The notes beneath the pieces are model-generated. The model saw only the letters and a list, made by a program, of their open reading frames with translations, had not been told where the DNA came from and made no database searches. Both the position numbers and the translations under genes were made by a program. From Caldifarciminota bacterium (lineage in GTDB: Bacteria; Hydrothermota; UBA3072; WFRC01): DNA of 5,020 nt. Location: the NCBI GenBank assembly GCA_015486685.1, contig WFRC01000244.1, forward strand, positions 1-5,020. Reading direction: 5' to 3'. Shown here in pieces: positions 1 to 5,020 of the stretch (the stretch's first letter is position 1; the number at the start of each line of letters is the position of its first letter).

Positions 1-305
1 ATGTTGCAGCAAAGATATCCCGTGCAATGTCAAATATTCCATGGCAGGGTAAGGTCATTAAAGTCTCAGGAAATGTTGTTTATATGAAACCCGGAAATGA
101 TGCAGGGGTAAGAGTCGGTTCACACTTTTATGTCTATCATAAGGGCGAAGCGTTGATAGACCCCGATACAGGTCTGCCACTTGGTAGTGAAGAGACAAAA
201 TGTGCCGAGATTCAGGTTACCTCTTTTGTGGGTAACAAAGTAGCAAAGGCAAACATTCTTTCGGGTGGAAACATATCTGTGGGGGATATTGTAAAAACAA
301 AATAA
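1..305 (+). CDS. CsgG/FlgT-like envelope protein, C-terminal part (5' truncated by window)
   Basis: The frame is open from base 3 to the TAA at 303-305, giving about 100 codons. It is the tail of a longer gene and not a small protein starting at the ATG at 27: residues before that ATG (VAAKISRA) read straight into it, and no ribosome binding site precedes it. The visible part is a small beta-rich domain: PWQGKVIKV, then GNVVYMKPG, then DAGVRVGSHFYVY, then a DPDTGLPLGSEE turn, ending in GDIVKTK. This order (a 'how it is encoded and how it is set' barrel with Gly-Val-x-Val-Gly and a DP-TG-LG loop) is what I know from C-terminal domains of CsgG/HfaB-like and FlgT-like periplasmic or outer-membrane-associated proteins. 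The likely location is therefore the cell envelope, but the exact role (secretion channel, flagellar accessory, lipoprotein) cannot be told without the N-terminus. It converges on the minus-strand operon, 115 bases away. The family call is from memory of motifs. Confidence 0.62.
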   Translation, partial: VAAKISRAMSNIPWQGKVIKVSGNVVYMKPGNDAGVRVGSHFYVYHKGEALIDPDTGLPLGSEETKCAEIQVTSFVGNKVAKANILSGGNISVGDIVKTK

Positions 306-337
306 AATGTTCCTTTTGACCTTTTTTATATTAAGCA

Positions 338-366
338 CCACAATGGAGTGTGGAGGTATTTTTCTT
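338..366 (+). terminator. Weak Rho-independent terminator-like hairpin after the CsgG/FlgT-like gene
   Basis: CCACA (338-342) can pair with TGTGG (349-353) around a six-base loop. A T-rich tract, TTTTTCTT, follows at 359-366 after a five-base gap. The stem is short and the U-tract does not follow directly, so this is only a candidate. On the minus strand the same stem is not followed by a T run, so it would serve the plus-strand gene. No convincing terminator for the minus-strand operon was found; an AACC-TGT-GGTT stem near 400-412 is only four base pairs. Confidence 0.3.
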
Positions 367-420
367 ATGCTATCCCATTAAATAAAAAATCTTATGAAAA
401 CCTGTGGTTAAAGGGTTAAT

Positions 421-1230
421 TTATTTTCGTTCTACAGGCATAATAAGACAGGTAGGTCCACCTGTCCCTTTGACAAATTCGGACAAATCTATCGTATGTA
501 CAATATATCCTGCCTTTTTTAGTACTTCAATATTCTGAATATTCGCACTATCTGCAATTAGTTCATTATCTCCCAAACATATTATATTTCCCCCAATAAA
601 AGTATTGCAATTTATTTCAATCTTGTTAAATCCATGAAAAAAATCAGGGGGGAATACATCTTTACAACACAACACACTATCCCTGCCAATTATGCTCATA
701 GCCCCACCTAAATGCAAATATGGTGGCGGCACCTCAAACACTCTTGTTTCATAGTTCATTCTTTTAAGAATATGGGATATCTGTTTAACACCTTCCTCAT
801 TTGTTCTTTGAGAATAGCCGATAAAAGCAACTGCCCCTCCTAAGATAACATCTCCCCCTTCTACAGTCCCTGGATAATCAATATTCCCGAATAAGGGTTC
901 TCCAATAACATCAAGATTCTGAGCCATCCAATATTCCTCTCCCTTCCTTGTTTCTAACCCCATTCTCAACTTAATATATCCATCGGGTGTACATATCGCA
1001 GTATCCCTGGTAAAAACTGAATTTGGATGCTCAGCAAGTTCAGGTATATCAATCACTCTACTGCCAAAAGTTTCAAGGAGAAATTTTAATCTATTATGCT
1101 GCTGCTTCGCTTTTATCTTATTCGGTTTTTCCTTAATATTATGTGCCTTGATATCATTAATATGAAAATATTCAGTTTGCGGACTACAAACTATAACCTT
1201 AAATAATCTATCACCCTCGTTCCTTAGCAA
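421..1230 (-). CDS. Dimethylarginine dimethylaminohydrolase (DDAH)-like guanidino-group hydrolase
   Basis: This 269-residue protein belongs to the guanidino-group-modifying enzyme superfamily (DDAH, arginine deiminase, amidinotransferases), a cytosolic five-blade propeller fold. Motifs appear in family order: HPNSVFTRDTA (68-78, with the F-x-R-D substrate-binding Asp76), RxGxxxRxGEE (89-99), TVEGGDVI (122-129, Glu124/Asp127), GYSQRTNEEG (138-147), YLHLGG (171-176, catalytic His173) and GTGGPTCLIMPVE near the end, with the catalytic cysteine at 261. Length and motif spacing fit DDAH, which cleaves N-omega-methylated arginine to citrulline and a methylamine. HLGG in place of the more usual HLK and GGPTC in place of GGLTC mean the substrate could differ, so DDAH-like is the safe name. 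The start is TTG at 1228-1230: a GGAGGG site sits six bases upstream and no ATG lies near. There is no signal peptide. It is the second gene of an operon, three bases after the TPR gene and probably translationally coupled to it. Confidence 0.85.
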   Translation of the reverse strand: MLRNEGDRLFKVIVCSPQTEYFHINDIKAHNIKEKPNKIKAKQQHNRLKFLLETFGSRVIDIPELAEHPNSVFTRDTAICTPDGYIKLRMGLETRKGEEYWMAQNLDVIGEPLFGNIDYPGTVEGGDVILGGAVAFIGYSQRTNEEGVKQISHILKRMNYETRVFEVPPPYLHLGGAMSIIGRDSVLCCKDVFPPDFFHGFNKIEINCNTFIGGNIICLGDNELIADSANIQNIEVLKKAGYIVHTIDLSEFVKGTGGPTCLIMPVERK

Positions 1231-1233
1231 CCG

Positions 1234-2523
1234 TTACCCTCCGTTTTTTATAGTTTTCTGAATATTCTCTATAAGTTTTTCAGGAATTGGAAAAACATCA
1301 TCTGGCATATATTTTTTCATTTTATAAAGGATATCCTTCGCCTTTTTCTTATTACCTTTTGCAAGATAATCTTTTGCAATCTCCATTAATATAACACGAT
1401 AATTGTTTAATATAAAGGAAACGCGAGGCATATTATGTTCTTTAATATCCTTAAAGTAGATATAATTCTCAGGATTTAATAAAATGGATTCAATCTTCTT
1501 GAAATTTATAGAAACCCCATATTTCTCAGTTTCCACAGGGAAAAGCCTGTAGACCAATCCGCATAACTGCAAATGTGAATTAAGGCTTGCCCTTTGACTT
1601 TGTGGAGACCCAATTGTAAAATATATAGGCCTTTTCCATTTATTTGTGCGAACTATATCAAGAATATATATAGAGCTCGGCATTAAAAATCCTAATGTAT
1701 CCTTTAATATGTCAGGTTTCAGTTCCCATTTCATCACATTAATATTCTCTGGGATATTAAATCTTTTCACATCAATTTTATTGATAGCCACTTTTATTTC
1801 TTTTGTCTTCCATTTAATAGGACGCATGTCTTTCATCTGTTTATTGGTTTTGCTAATAGGAATACCTGCCAATAAATTATCCAGACCCTTTTTCGCAAAA
1901 AGTACAAAAGGAGTAAAGTTTAATAGTCCTAAAGGGATAACAGAAACATCTGTTCTATAATCCTTGACAAGTTGAAGATACCAGAGGGAATTTGCCTCTG
2001 CGTCACCACCCGTAAACAGAATGGCGTTGCGTTTACAAGCCTTTAAGATATTTTGAGCATATTCAATTAACCAATCAGGATAACCTCCTTTTTCCCTTCC
2101 CATTTGAAATTCCTTTCTTGCCTTTTTTATGTTACCATCTATCATTGCAAAATGACCTCGCATCCCATACTCTACACCAATGTAGTAATATGCATTTCCA
2201 AGATGTGGATTTAAAGACACTGCTTTATTTAAATATTTTAATATCTTATTAGATTTATCCTCATTATATTTACGAGGCCCTATATTATAGTAAAGATAAT
2301 GGGTCCAGCGCCCAAGATAATAATAAATCTCTGCATCCTCTGGATTTTCAATAGATGCTTTTTTAAGAAGTGAGATCGCCTCTGTATAATGTTTTTTCTT
2401 TAATTCCTCTATAGCCTTCTGTTTAAAATTTACTCTTTGTGAATATAAAACATTTAAAAACAATACAGCAAATATGAGCAAAGCAATATACTTACCCATA
2501 ACTCTTAATTTTAAATATATCAT
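1234..2523 (-). CDS. Exported or membrane-anchored TPR protein with a DUF2723 (TMEM260-like)-type C-terminal domain
   Basis: The chosen start is the ATG at 2521-2523, giving 429 residues, because AGAGGT sits just upstream and a promoter lies between it and the next upstream in-frame ATG. Residues 10-28 (GKYIALLIFAVLFLNVLYS) form one hydrophobic helix after a basic N-terminus, so the protein is exported or anchored with its body outside the cytoplasm. TPR-like helices follow at about 33-62 (HYTEAISLLKKASIENPED) and 92-125 (YLNKAVSLNPHLGNAYYYIG), with another at about 376-408. From residue 165 the sequence NAILFTGGDAEANSLWYLQ, then DYRTDVSVIPLGLLN, then VRTNKWKRPIYFT (291-303) and LQLCGLVYRLFP (318-329) matches the pattern I know from the soluble tail of DUF2723 proteins (NGDNDTxPLWYLQ ... 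NxWKRPIYF ... LxGLxYRLxP). The multi-pass glycosyltransferase part is absent. The function is unknown; an envelope role near protein or sugar modification is only inference. It is the first gene of the operon with the DDAH-like gene. Confidence 0.8.
   Translation of the reverse strand: MIYLKLRVMGKYIALLIFAVLFLNVLYSQRVNFKQKAIEELKKKHYTEAISLLKKASIENPEDAEIYYYLGRWTHYLYYNIGPRKYNEDKSNKILKYLNKAVSLNPHLGNAYYYIGVEYGMRGHFAMIDGNIKKARKEFQMGREKGGYPDWLIEYAQNILKACKRNAILFTGGDAEANSLWYLQLVKDYRTDVSVIPLGLLNFTPFVLFAKKGLDNLLAGIPISKTNKQMKDMRPIKWKTKEIKVAINKIDVKRFNIPENINVMKWELKPDILKDTLGFLMPSSIYILDIVRTNKWKRPIYFTIGSPQSQRASLNSHLQLCGLVYRLFPVETEKYGVSINFKKIESILLNPENYIYFKDIKEHNMPRVSFILNNYRVILMEIAKDYLAKGNKKKAKDILYKMKKYMPDDVFPIPEKLIENIQKTIKNGG
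1237..1242 (-). promoter_or_regulatory. Ribosome binding site GGAGGG that fixes the TTG start of the DDAH-like gene
   Basis: On the minus strand, GGAGGG lies six bases upstream of the TTG at 1228-1230. It is made from the last two glycine codons of the upstream TPR gene, directly before its TAA. A strong Shine-Dalgarno site at good spacing, with no alternative ATG or GTG nearby, supports the unusual TTG start. Its position implies that ribosomes finishing the upstream gene can restart here. Confidence 0.8.
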
Positions 2524-2527
2524 TTTA

Positions 2528-2533
2528 ACCTCT
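2528..2533 (-). promoter_or_regulatory. Ribosome binding site AGAGGT of the TPR gene
   Basis: On the minus strand, AGAGGT is followed by TAAA and the ATG at 2521-2523. Counting from GAGG, the spacing is five bases, slightly short but usable. The next in-frame ATG, eight codons further in (MGKYIALL), has only an AAGAG two bases before it, which is too close. This site therefore favours the start at 2523 over both the internal ATG and the far upstream ATG at 2784. Confidence 0.65.
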
Positions 2534-2607
2534 TTAGTTTGTTTCAAGTATTGGGTAGGTGGGGGCAGTGCTTGTTTTTTACCTTTTCCCCTCTTTTTCA
2601 TACTTTT

Positions 2608-2636
2608 AATATAAAAAATTTTCTCTGCTTTTGCAA
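2608..2636 (-). promoter_or_regulatory. Sigma70-type promoter of the TPR/DDAH-like operon
   Basis: Reading the minus strand, a -35 box TTGCAA (2636-2631, four of six consensus bases) and a -10 box TATATT (2613-2608, five of six) are separated by 17 bases. Transcription would start near 2601, giving a leader of roughly 78 bases before the ATG at 2523. No clear hairpin or riboswitch was seen in that leader. The call is by inspection only; AT-rich DNA yields such matches by chance, but the spacing and position are right. Confidence 0.5.
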
Positions 2637-2778
2637 GTGTTTTTTTGAGGATTTCAAATTTGAATAATTGAATACCCTTACCACTATTTCGCAATAATGA
2701 AACGAAAAAGAATTGAAATGCAGTAAGGTTGATAGATGAATAGGTGTCAAAATTAAGGCCTAAACCTGTAAGATGAAA

Positions 2779-2792
2779 ATTCACAATTCACA
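2779..2792. repeat. Heptamer tandem repeat, ATTCACA x2
   Basis: ATTCACA is repeated exactly, 2779-2785 and 2786-2792, and runs straight into CAAGACTGACCCCG. On the other strand it reads TGTGAAT twice. Two copies are too few to exclude chance alone. A second seven-base array lies 24 bases away, which makes a repeat origin more plausible. Confidence 0.5.
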
Positions 2793-2793
2793 A

Positions 2794-2804
2794 GACTGAC
2801 CCCG
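2794..2804. repeat. GACTGACCCCG motif, possible relic of a dispersed or mobile repeat
   Basis: This GC-rich undecamer stands out in AT-rich surroundings. From memory, CAAGACTGACCCCG-like strings recur in intergenic DNA of many uncultured bacteria, often near REP-associated tyrosine transposases. No transposase gene is in the window, so this would be an isolated remnant. A looser relative, AAGGCCTAAACCTG, lies at about 2755-2768. The interpretation is weak. Confidence 0.25.
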
Positions 2805-2816
2805 ATGAACTGATTT

Positions 2817-2837
2817 CTTCATCCTCCATTCTCCATC
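2817..2837. repeat. Heptamer tandem repeat, CTTCATC-CTCCATT-CTCCATC
   Basis: Three adjacent seven-base units occupy 2817-2823, 2824-2830 and 2831-2837, with consensus CTCCATY and one mismatch in the first unit. Short tandemly repeated heptanucleotides are a known kind of intergenic repeat in several bacterial groups, best described in cyanobacteria. Here the array is tiny and non-coding, between divergent genes. Confidence 0.55.
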
Positions 2838-2935
2838 CTTTAGCTGGTAGATGGGAGCCCATATTTTCTCCCTTGAATTGCTGGCATCTATTTTGTCTCA
2901 TTCACTAATTTTTCCTTAATCTCAACACAAAAGGC

Positions 2936-2963
2936 TTGACAATTCAAAATAACTTGTTATAAT
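2936..2963 (+). promoter_or_regulatory. Near-perfect extended -10 sigma70 promoter of the trehalose gene
   Basis: The -35 box TTGACA (2936-2941) is a full consensus match. After a 16-base spacer comes TATAAT (2958-2963), also a full match, preceded by TG one base upstream (TGT at 2955-2957), which makes it an extended -10. Transcription should start about seven bases after the -10, at or next to the A of the ATG at 2970. No operator-like palindrome overlaps it, so expression may be high and not tightly repressed; that last point is inference. Confidence 0.85.
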
Positions 2964-2969
2964 AAAAAT

Positions 2970-5020
2970 ATGGGAAGACTCCTAATTGTTTCAAATAGAT
3001 TGCCAATTAATGTATCAAAGATAAAGGACAAAATTCGTTTTCAACCAAGCATTGGAGGTGTAGCAACAGGATTAGCCTCTTTTTACAAAAAATATAATGG
3101 GATATGGCTGGGATGGCCTGGCATCTCCCCAAAGAAGATAAATGAACAGGAAAAGGCATTCATTAAGGAAGAACTGGAAAGAAACAATTGTTACCCTGTA
3201 TTCCTATCGCAGCATGAAATTGAATATTACTACGCAGGCTTTTCCAATAAAACAATATGGCCGCTTTTTCACTATTTTACTGAATATGCCTTATACAGAA
3301 AGAATTTCTGGGAAGCATATAAAAAAGGTAATAGGACATTTGCCGAGGTTATTTTCAAATATGTAAAGCCCGGGGATAAAATCTGGATTCATGATTATCA
3401 TTTTCTGCTGCTCCCGGGCATCTTGAGGGAAAAACTTCCGGATGCTACAATAGGCTTTTTTCTCCATATTCCCTTTCCATCCTATGAAATATTTAGTATG
3501 ATACCGTGGCGTAAAGAAATTCTTAATGGCTTATTGGGAGCAGACCTGATTGGATTTCATACTTATGAGTATGTAAAATGTTTTTTAGAAAGCACAACGA
3601 GAATATTGGGTTATGAGCAAAATTTTCTCCAGATTGCAGCACGCAATCGTGTAGTAATGGTGGATGCATTTCCTATGGGTATAGATTATAATAGATTTGC
3701 AAAAATAAAGGAAAATTTAGATGTTCAAAAGATGGCGAAGAAAAACCGCAAAAAAGTAGGTAAAAATAAGATTATACTTTCTATTGATAGATTAGATTAT
3801 GCAAAGGGCATCAGGGAAAGACTTCAAGCATATGACCTATTCTTAGAAAAAAACTCTGAATATAGGAGAAAAGTAACAATGATTTTGGTCACAGCACCAT
3901 CACGGACAAAGGTAGAACGATATATAATGCTAAAAAAAGATGTAGATGAACTTGTTGGCAGGATTAACGGAAAATATGGCACTATTGACTGGATGCCTAT
4001 CTGGTATATGTACCGCACTTTGCCATTTAATGTGCTTGTTGCATTCTATCAAATCGCCGACATTGCACTAATTACCCCATTACGGGATGGAATGAATCTG
4101 ATGGCAAAAGAGTTTATTGCAACAAAATCTGATGGTAAAGGGGTTTTAATCCTGAGCGAAATGGCAGGTGCAGCAGAGGAATTGGGTGAGGCAATTATTG
4201 TAAATCCAAATAATATTGAAGAAATGGCAGATGCCCTGAGAGAGGCACTAACACTTACAGAGGAAGAGCAAATAGAACGGAATAAGTTGATGCAACACAG
4301 GTTAAAACATTATAATATAGAAAGGTGGGCAAAAGATTTTATGGAGAGGCTGTCCAATATTAAAGAGATACAAAGGAAACTTGATGTAAAAAGATTAACA
4401 AAAAAGATGAAGGAATCCCTATTAAAAGATTATGTAAAGGCAAAAAGATGTCTTTTATTATTGGATTATGATGGAACCCTCGTTCCTTTTGTAAAAAGGC
4501 CTGAAAAGGCATTACCTGATATAGAACTATTAGACTTAATCCGTTCCCTTACAAAGAAGGCAAAAAATGAAGTGGTAATTGTAAGCGGAAGGAAGAGGGA
4601 AACACTTGATAAATGGTTTAGGCATCTAAAATTGGGTTTGATTTCTGACCATGGTGTCTGGATTAAGAGAAAGGGGGTAAAATGGGAGATGATAGAACCT
4701 CTGGAAAATCAATGGAAAGAAGAGATAAAACCTATCCTTGAACATTATGCAGAAAGAACACCTGGTTCATTTATCGAAGATAAGGAATTTTCACTTGCAT
4801 GGCACTACAGGACTGCAAATCCTGAACTGGCAAAGGTTAGAGCAAAAGAATTAAAGGATACTATACTACATCTTACAATTAATCTTGACCTTGAGGTGCT
4901 GGAAGGAAATAAGGTTGTAGAGATAAAAAATTTTGGAACAAGTAAAGGAAGGGGTGTCTTAAAATGGCTCTCTGACAGCAAATGGGACTTTGTATTGGCA
5001 ATTGGTGATGACTGGACAGA
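2970..5020 (+). CDS. otsAB: Bifunctional trehalose-6-phosphate synthase/phosphatase (OtsA-OtsB fusion), 3' truncated
   Basis: At least 683 codons stay open to the window end. Residues 1-468 are a GT20 trehalose-6-phosphate synthase: SNRLP (8-12, Arg10), SIGGVATG (27-34), FSNKTIWPLFHY (91-102), HDYH (141-144), FFLHIPFP (163-170), DRLDYAKG (273-280, Arg274/Lys279) and DGMNLMAKEF (373-382). Each catalytic residue sits 12 positions after its E. coli OtsA counterpart (Asp142, His166, Arg274, Lys279, Asp373, Glu381), so this half looks active. A basic linker (about 469-490) leads to a HAD-type OtsB phosphatase with DYDGT (499-503, nucleophile Asp499), VVIVSGR (535-541), GTSKG (Lys659) and IGDD (678-681); the window ends in the next motif, so only the last few dozen residues should be missing. 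The enzyme joins NDP-glucose to glucose-6-phosphate in the cytoplasm, then removes the phosphate to give trehalose. The ATG at 2970 has no Shine-Dalgarno site but is required by the N-terminal SNRLP motif; an in-frame TGA at 2937 excludes a longer form. The gene is divergent from the TPR operon. Confidence 0.95.
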   Translation, partial: MGRLLIVSNRLPINVSKIKDKIRFQPSIGGVATGLASFYKKYNGIWLGWPGISPKKINEQEKAFIKEELERNNCYPVFLSQHEIEYYYAGFSNKTIWPLFHYFTEYALYRKNFWEAYKKGNRTFAEVIFKYVKPGDKIWIHDYHFLLLPGILREKLPDATIGFFLHIPFPSYEIFSMIPWRKEILNGLLGADLIGFHTYEYVKCFLESTTRILGYEQNFLQIAARNRVVMVDAFPMGIDYNRFAKIKENLDVQKMAKKNRKKVGKNKIILSIDRLDYAKGIRERLQAYDLFLEKNSEYRRKVTMILVTAPSRTKVERYIMLKKDVDELVGRINGKYGTIDWMPIWYMYRTLPFNVLVAFYQIADIALITPLRDGMNLMAKEFIATKSDGKGVLILSEMAGAAEELGEAIIVNPNNIEEMADALREALTLTEEEQIERNKLMQHRLKHYNIERWAKDFMERLSNIKEIQRKLDVKRLTKKMKESLLKDYVKAKRCLLLLDYDGTLVPFVKRPEKALPDIELLDLIRSLTKKAKNEVVIVSGRKRETLDKWFRHLKLGLISDHGVWIKRKGVKWEMIEPLENQWKEEIKPILEHYAERTPGSFIEDKEFSLAWHYRTANPELAKVRAKELKDTILHLTINLDLEVLEGNKVVEIKNFGTSKGRGVLKWLSDSKWDFVLAIGDDWT

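Larger units (their letters stand above)
2602..2935. other. Non-coding divergent intergenic region
   Basis: I see no gene here. A minus-strand frame stays open up to 2784, but its predicted residues (a run rich in Phe, Lys and Asn with no recognisable motif) lie upstream of the proposed operon promoter and the good ribosome binding site. The region holds the operon promoter at its left end, two small heptamer tandem repeats, a GACTGACCCCG motif, and an imperfect hairpin in which GGGAG (2853-2857) can pair with CTCCC (2868-2872) across a ten-base loop. An overlapping short palindrome (ATGG-GAGC-CCAT, 2851-2862) competes with it. The hairpin is not followed by a T run on either strand, so it is unlikely to be a terminator; an operator role is possible but unsupported. 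Confidence 0.55.

Noticed and set aside
27..305. A complete 92-residue small protein starting at the ATG at 27
   Set aside because: The frame is open to the window edge and the domain begins right at that ATG without a ribosome binding site, which fits the tail of a longer gene.
120..341. Minus-strand 73-codon open frame
   Set aside because: It lies antisense to the CsgG/FlgT-like coding region, with cysteine- and lysine-rich composition and no motif or ribosome binding site.
1646..1960. Plus-strand 104-codon open frame with hydrophobic stretches
   Set aside because: It is antisense to the conserved DUF2723-tail region of the TPR gene; its hydrophobicity is a by-product of complementing lysine-rich codons.
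2524..2784. An 87-codon N-terminal extension of the TPR protein from an ATG at 2784
   Set aside because: It lies mostly upstream of a plausible promoter (2608-2636), has no ribosome binding site of its own and no motif, and would place the hydrophobic export helix deep inside the protein. The ATG at 2523 has a good AGAGGT site.
2851..2872. Hairpin GGGAG/CTCCC as a terminator or operator
   Set aside because: The stem is only five base pairs with a ten-base loop and no T tract, and it lies upstream of both divergent genes where a terminator is not expected; kept only as a note on the intergenic region.
3142..3366. Plus-strand 74-codon open frame
   Set aside because: It is out of frame inside the OtsA half, where the protein in the main frame carries the conserved FSNKTIWPLFHY motif.
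3824..4018. Minus-strand 64-codon open frame
   Set aside because: It is antisense to conserved OtsA sequence, with no motif or start signal.

Overview
The window is AT-rich DNA carrying four protein genes, two of them cut by the window edges. It looks like part of the chromosome of a Gram-negative, probably uncultivated bacterium. The clues are a CsgG/FlgT-type C-terminal domain, a TPR protein with an N-terminal export or anchor segment, and intergenic DNA with short seven-base tandem repeats. The phylum cannot be fixed from the sequence; the lineage remark is inference. There is no rRNA, tRNA, CRISPR array, transposase gene or phage gene.

Layout. (1) Bases 1-305, plus strand: the C-terminal end of a CsgG/FlgT-like envelope protein whose start lies outside the window. 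(2) Bases 306-420: a short convergent gap with a weak terminator-like hairpin. (3) Bases 421-2523, minus strand: a two-gene operon. The promoter-proximal gene encodes a membrane-anchored or exported TPR protein (429 aa from the chosen start). Its middle and C-terminal part resembles the soluble tail of the DUF2723 (TMEM260-like) glycosyltransferases, but it has none of their multi-pass membrane domain. Three bases after its stop, a TTG-started gene encodes a dimethylarginine dimethylaminohydrolase (DDAH)-like enzyme of the guanidino-group-modifying superfamily; its ribosome binding site lies inside the last codons of the TPR gene. (4) Bases 2524-2969: a divergent intergenic region with a minus-strand promoter for the operon, two small heptamer tandem repeats around a GACTGACCCCG motif, and a near-perfect sigma70 promoter for the next gene. 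(5) Bases 2970-5020, plus strand: a fused trehalose-6-phosphate synthase/phosphatase (OtsA-OtsB), cut at its 3' end inside the last HAD motif.

The trehalose gene makes trehalose from UDP-glucose (or another NDP-glucose) and glucose-6-phosphate in one polypeptide. Its -10 box ends six bases before the ATG, so its mRNA is probably leaderless. The minus-strand operon has no obvious metabolic link to trehalose. The points most worth a second look are the stand-alone DUF2723-tail/TPR protein coupled to a DDAH-like hydrolase, and the leaderless otsAB transcript.
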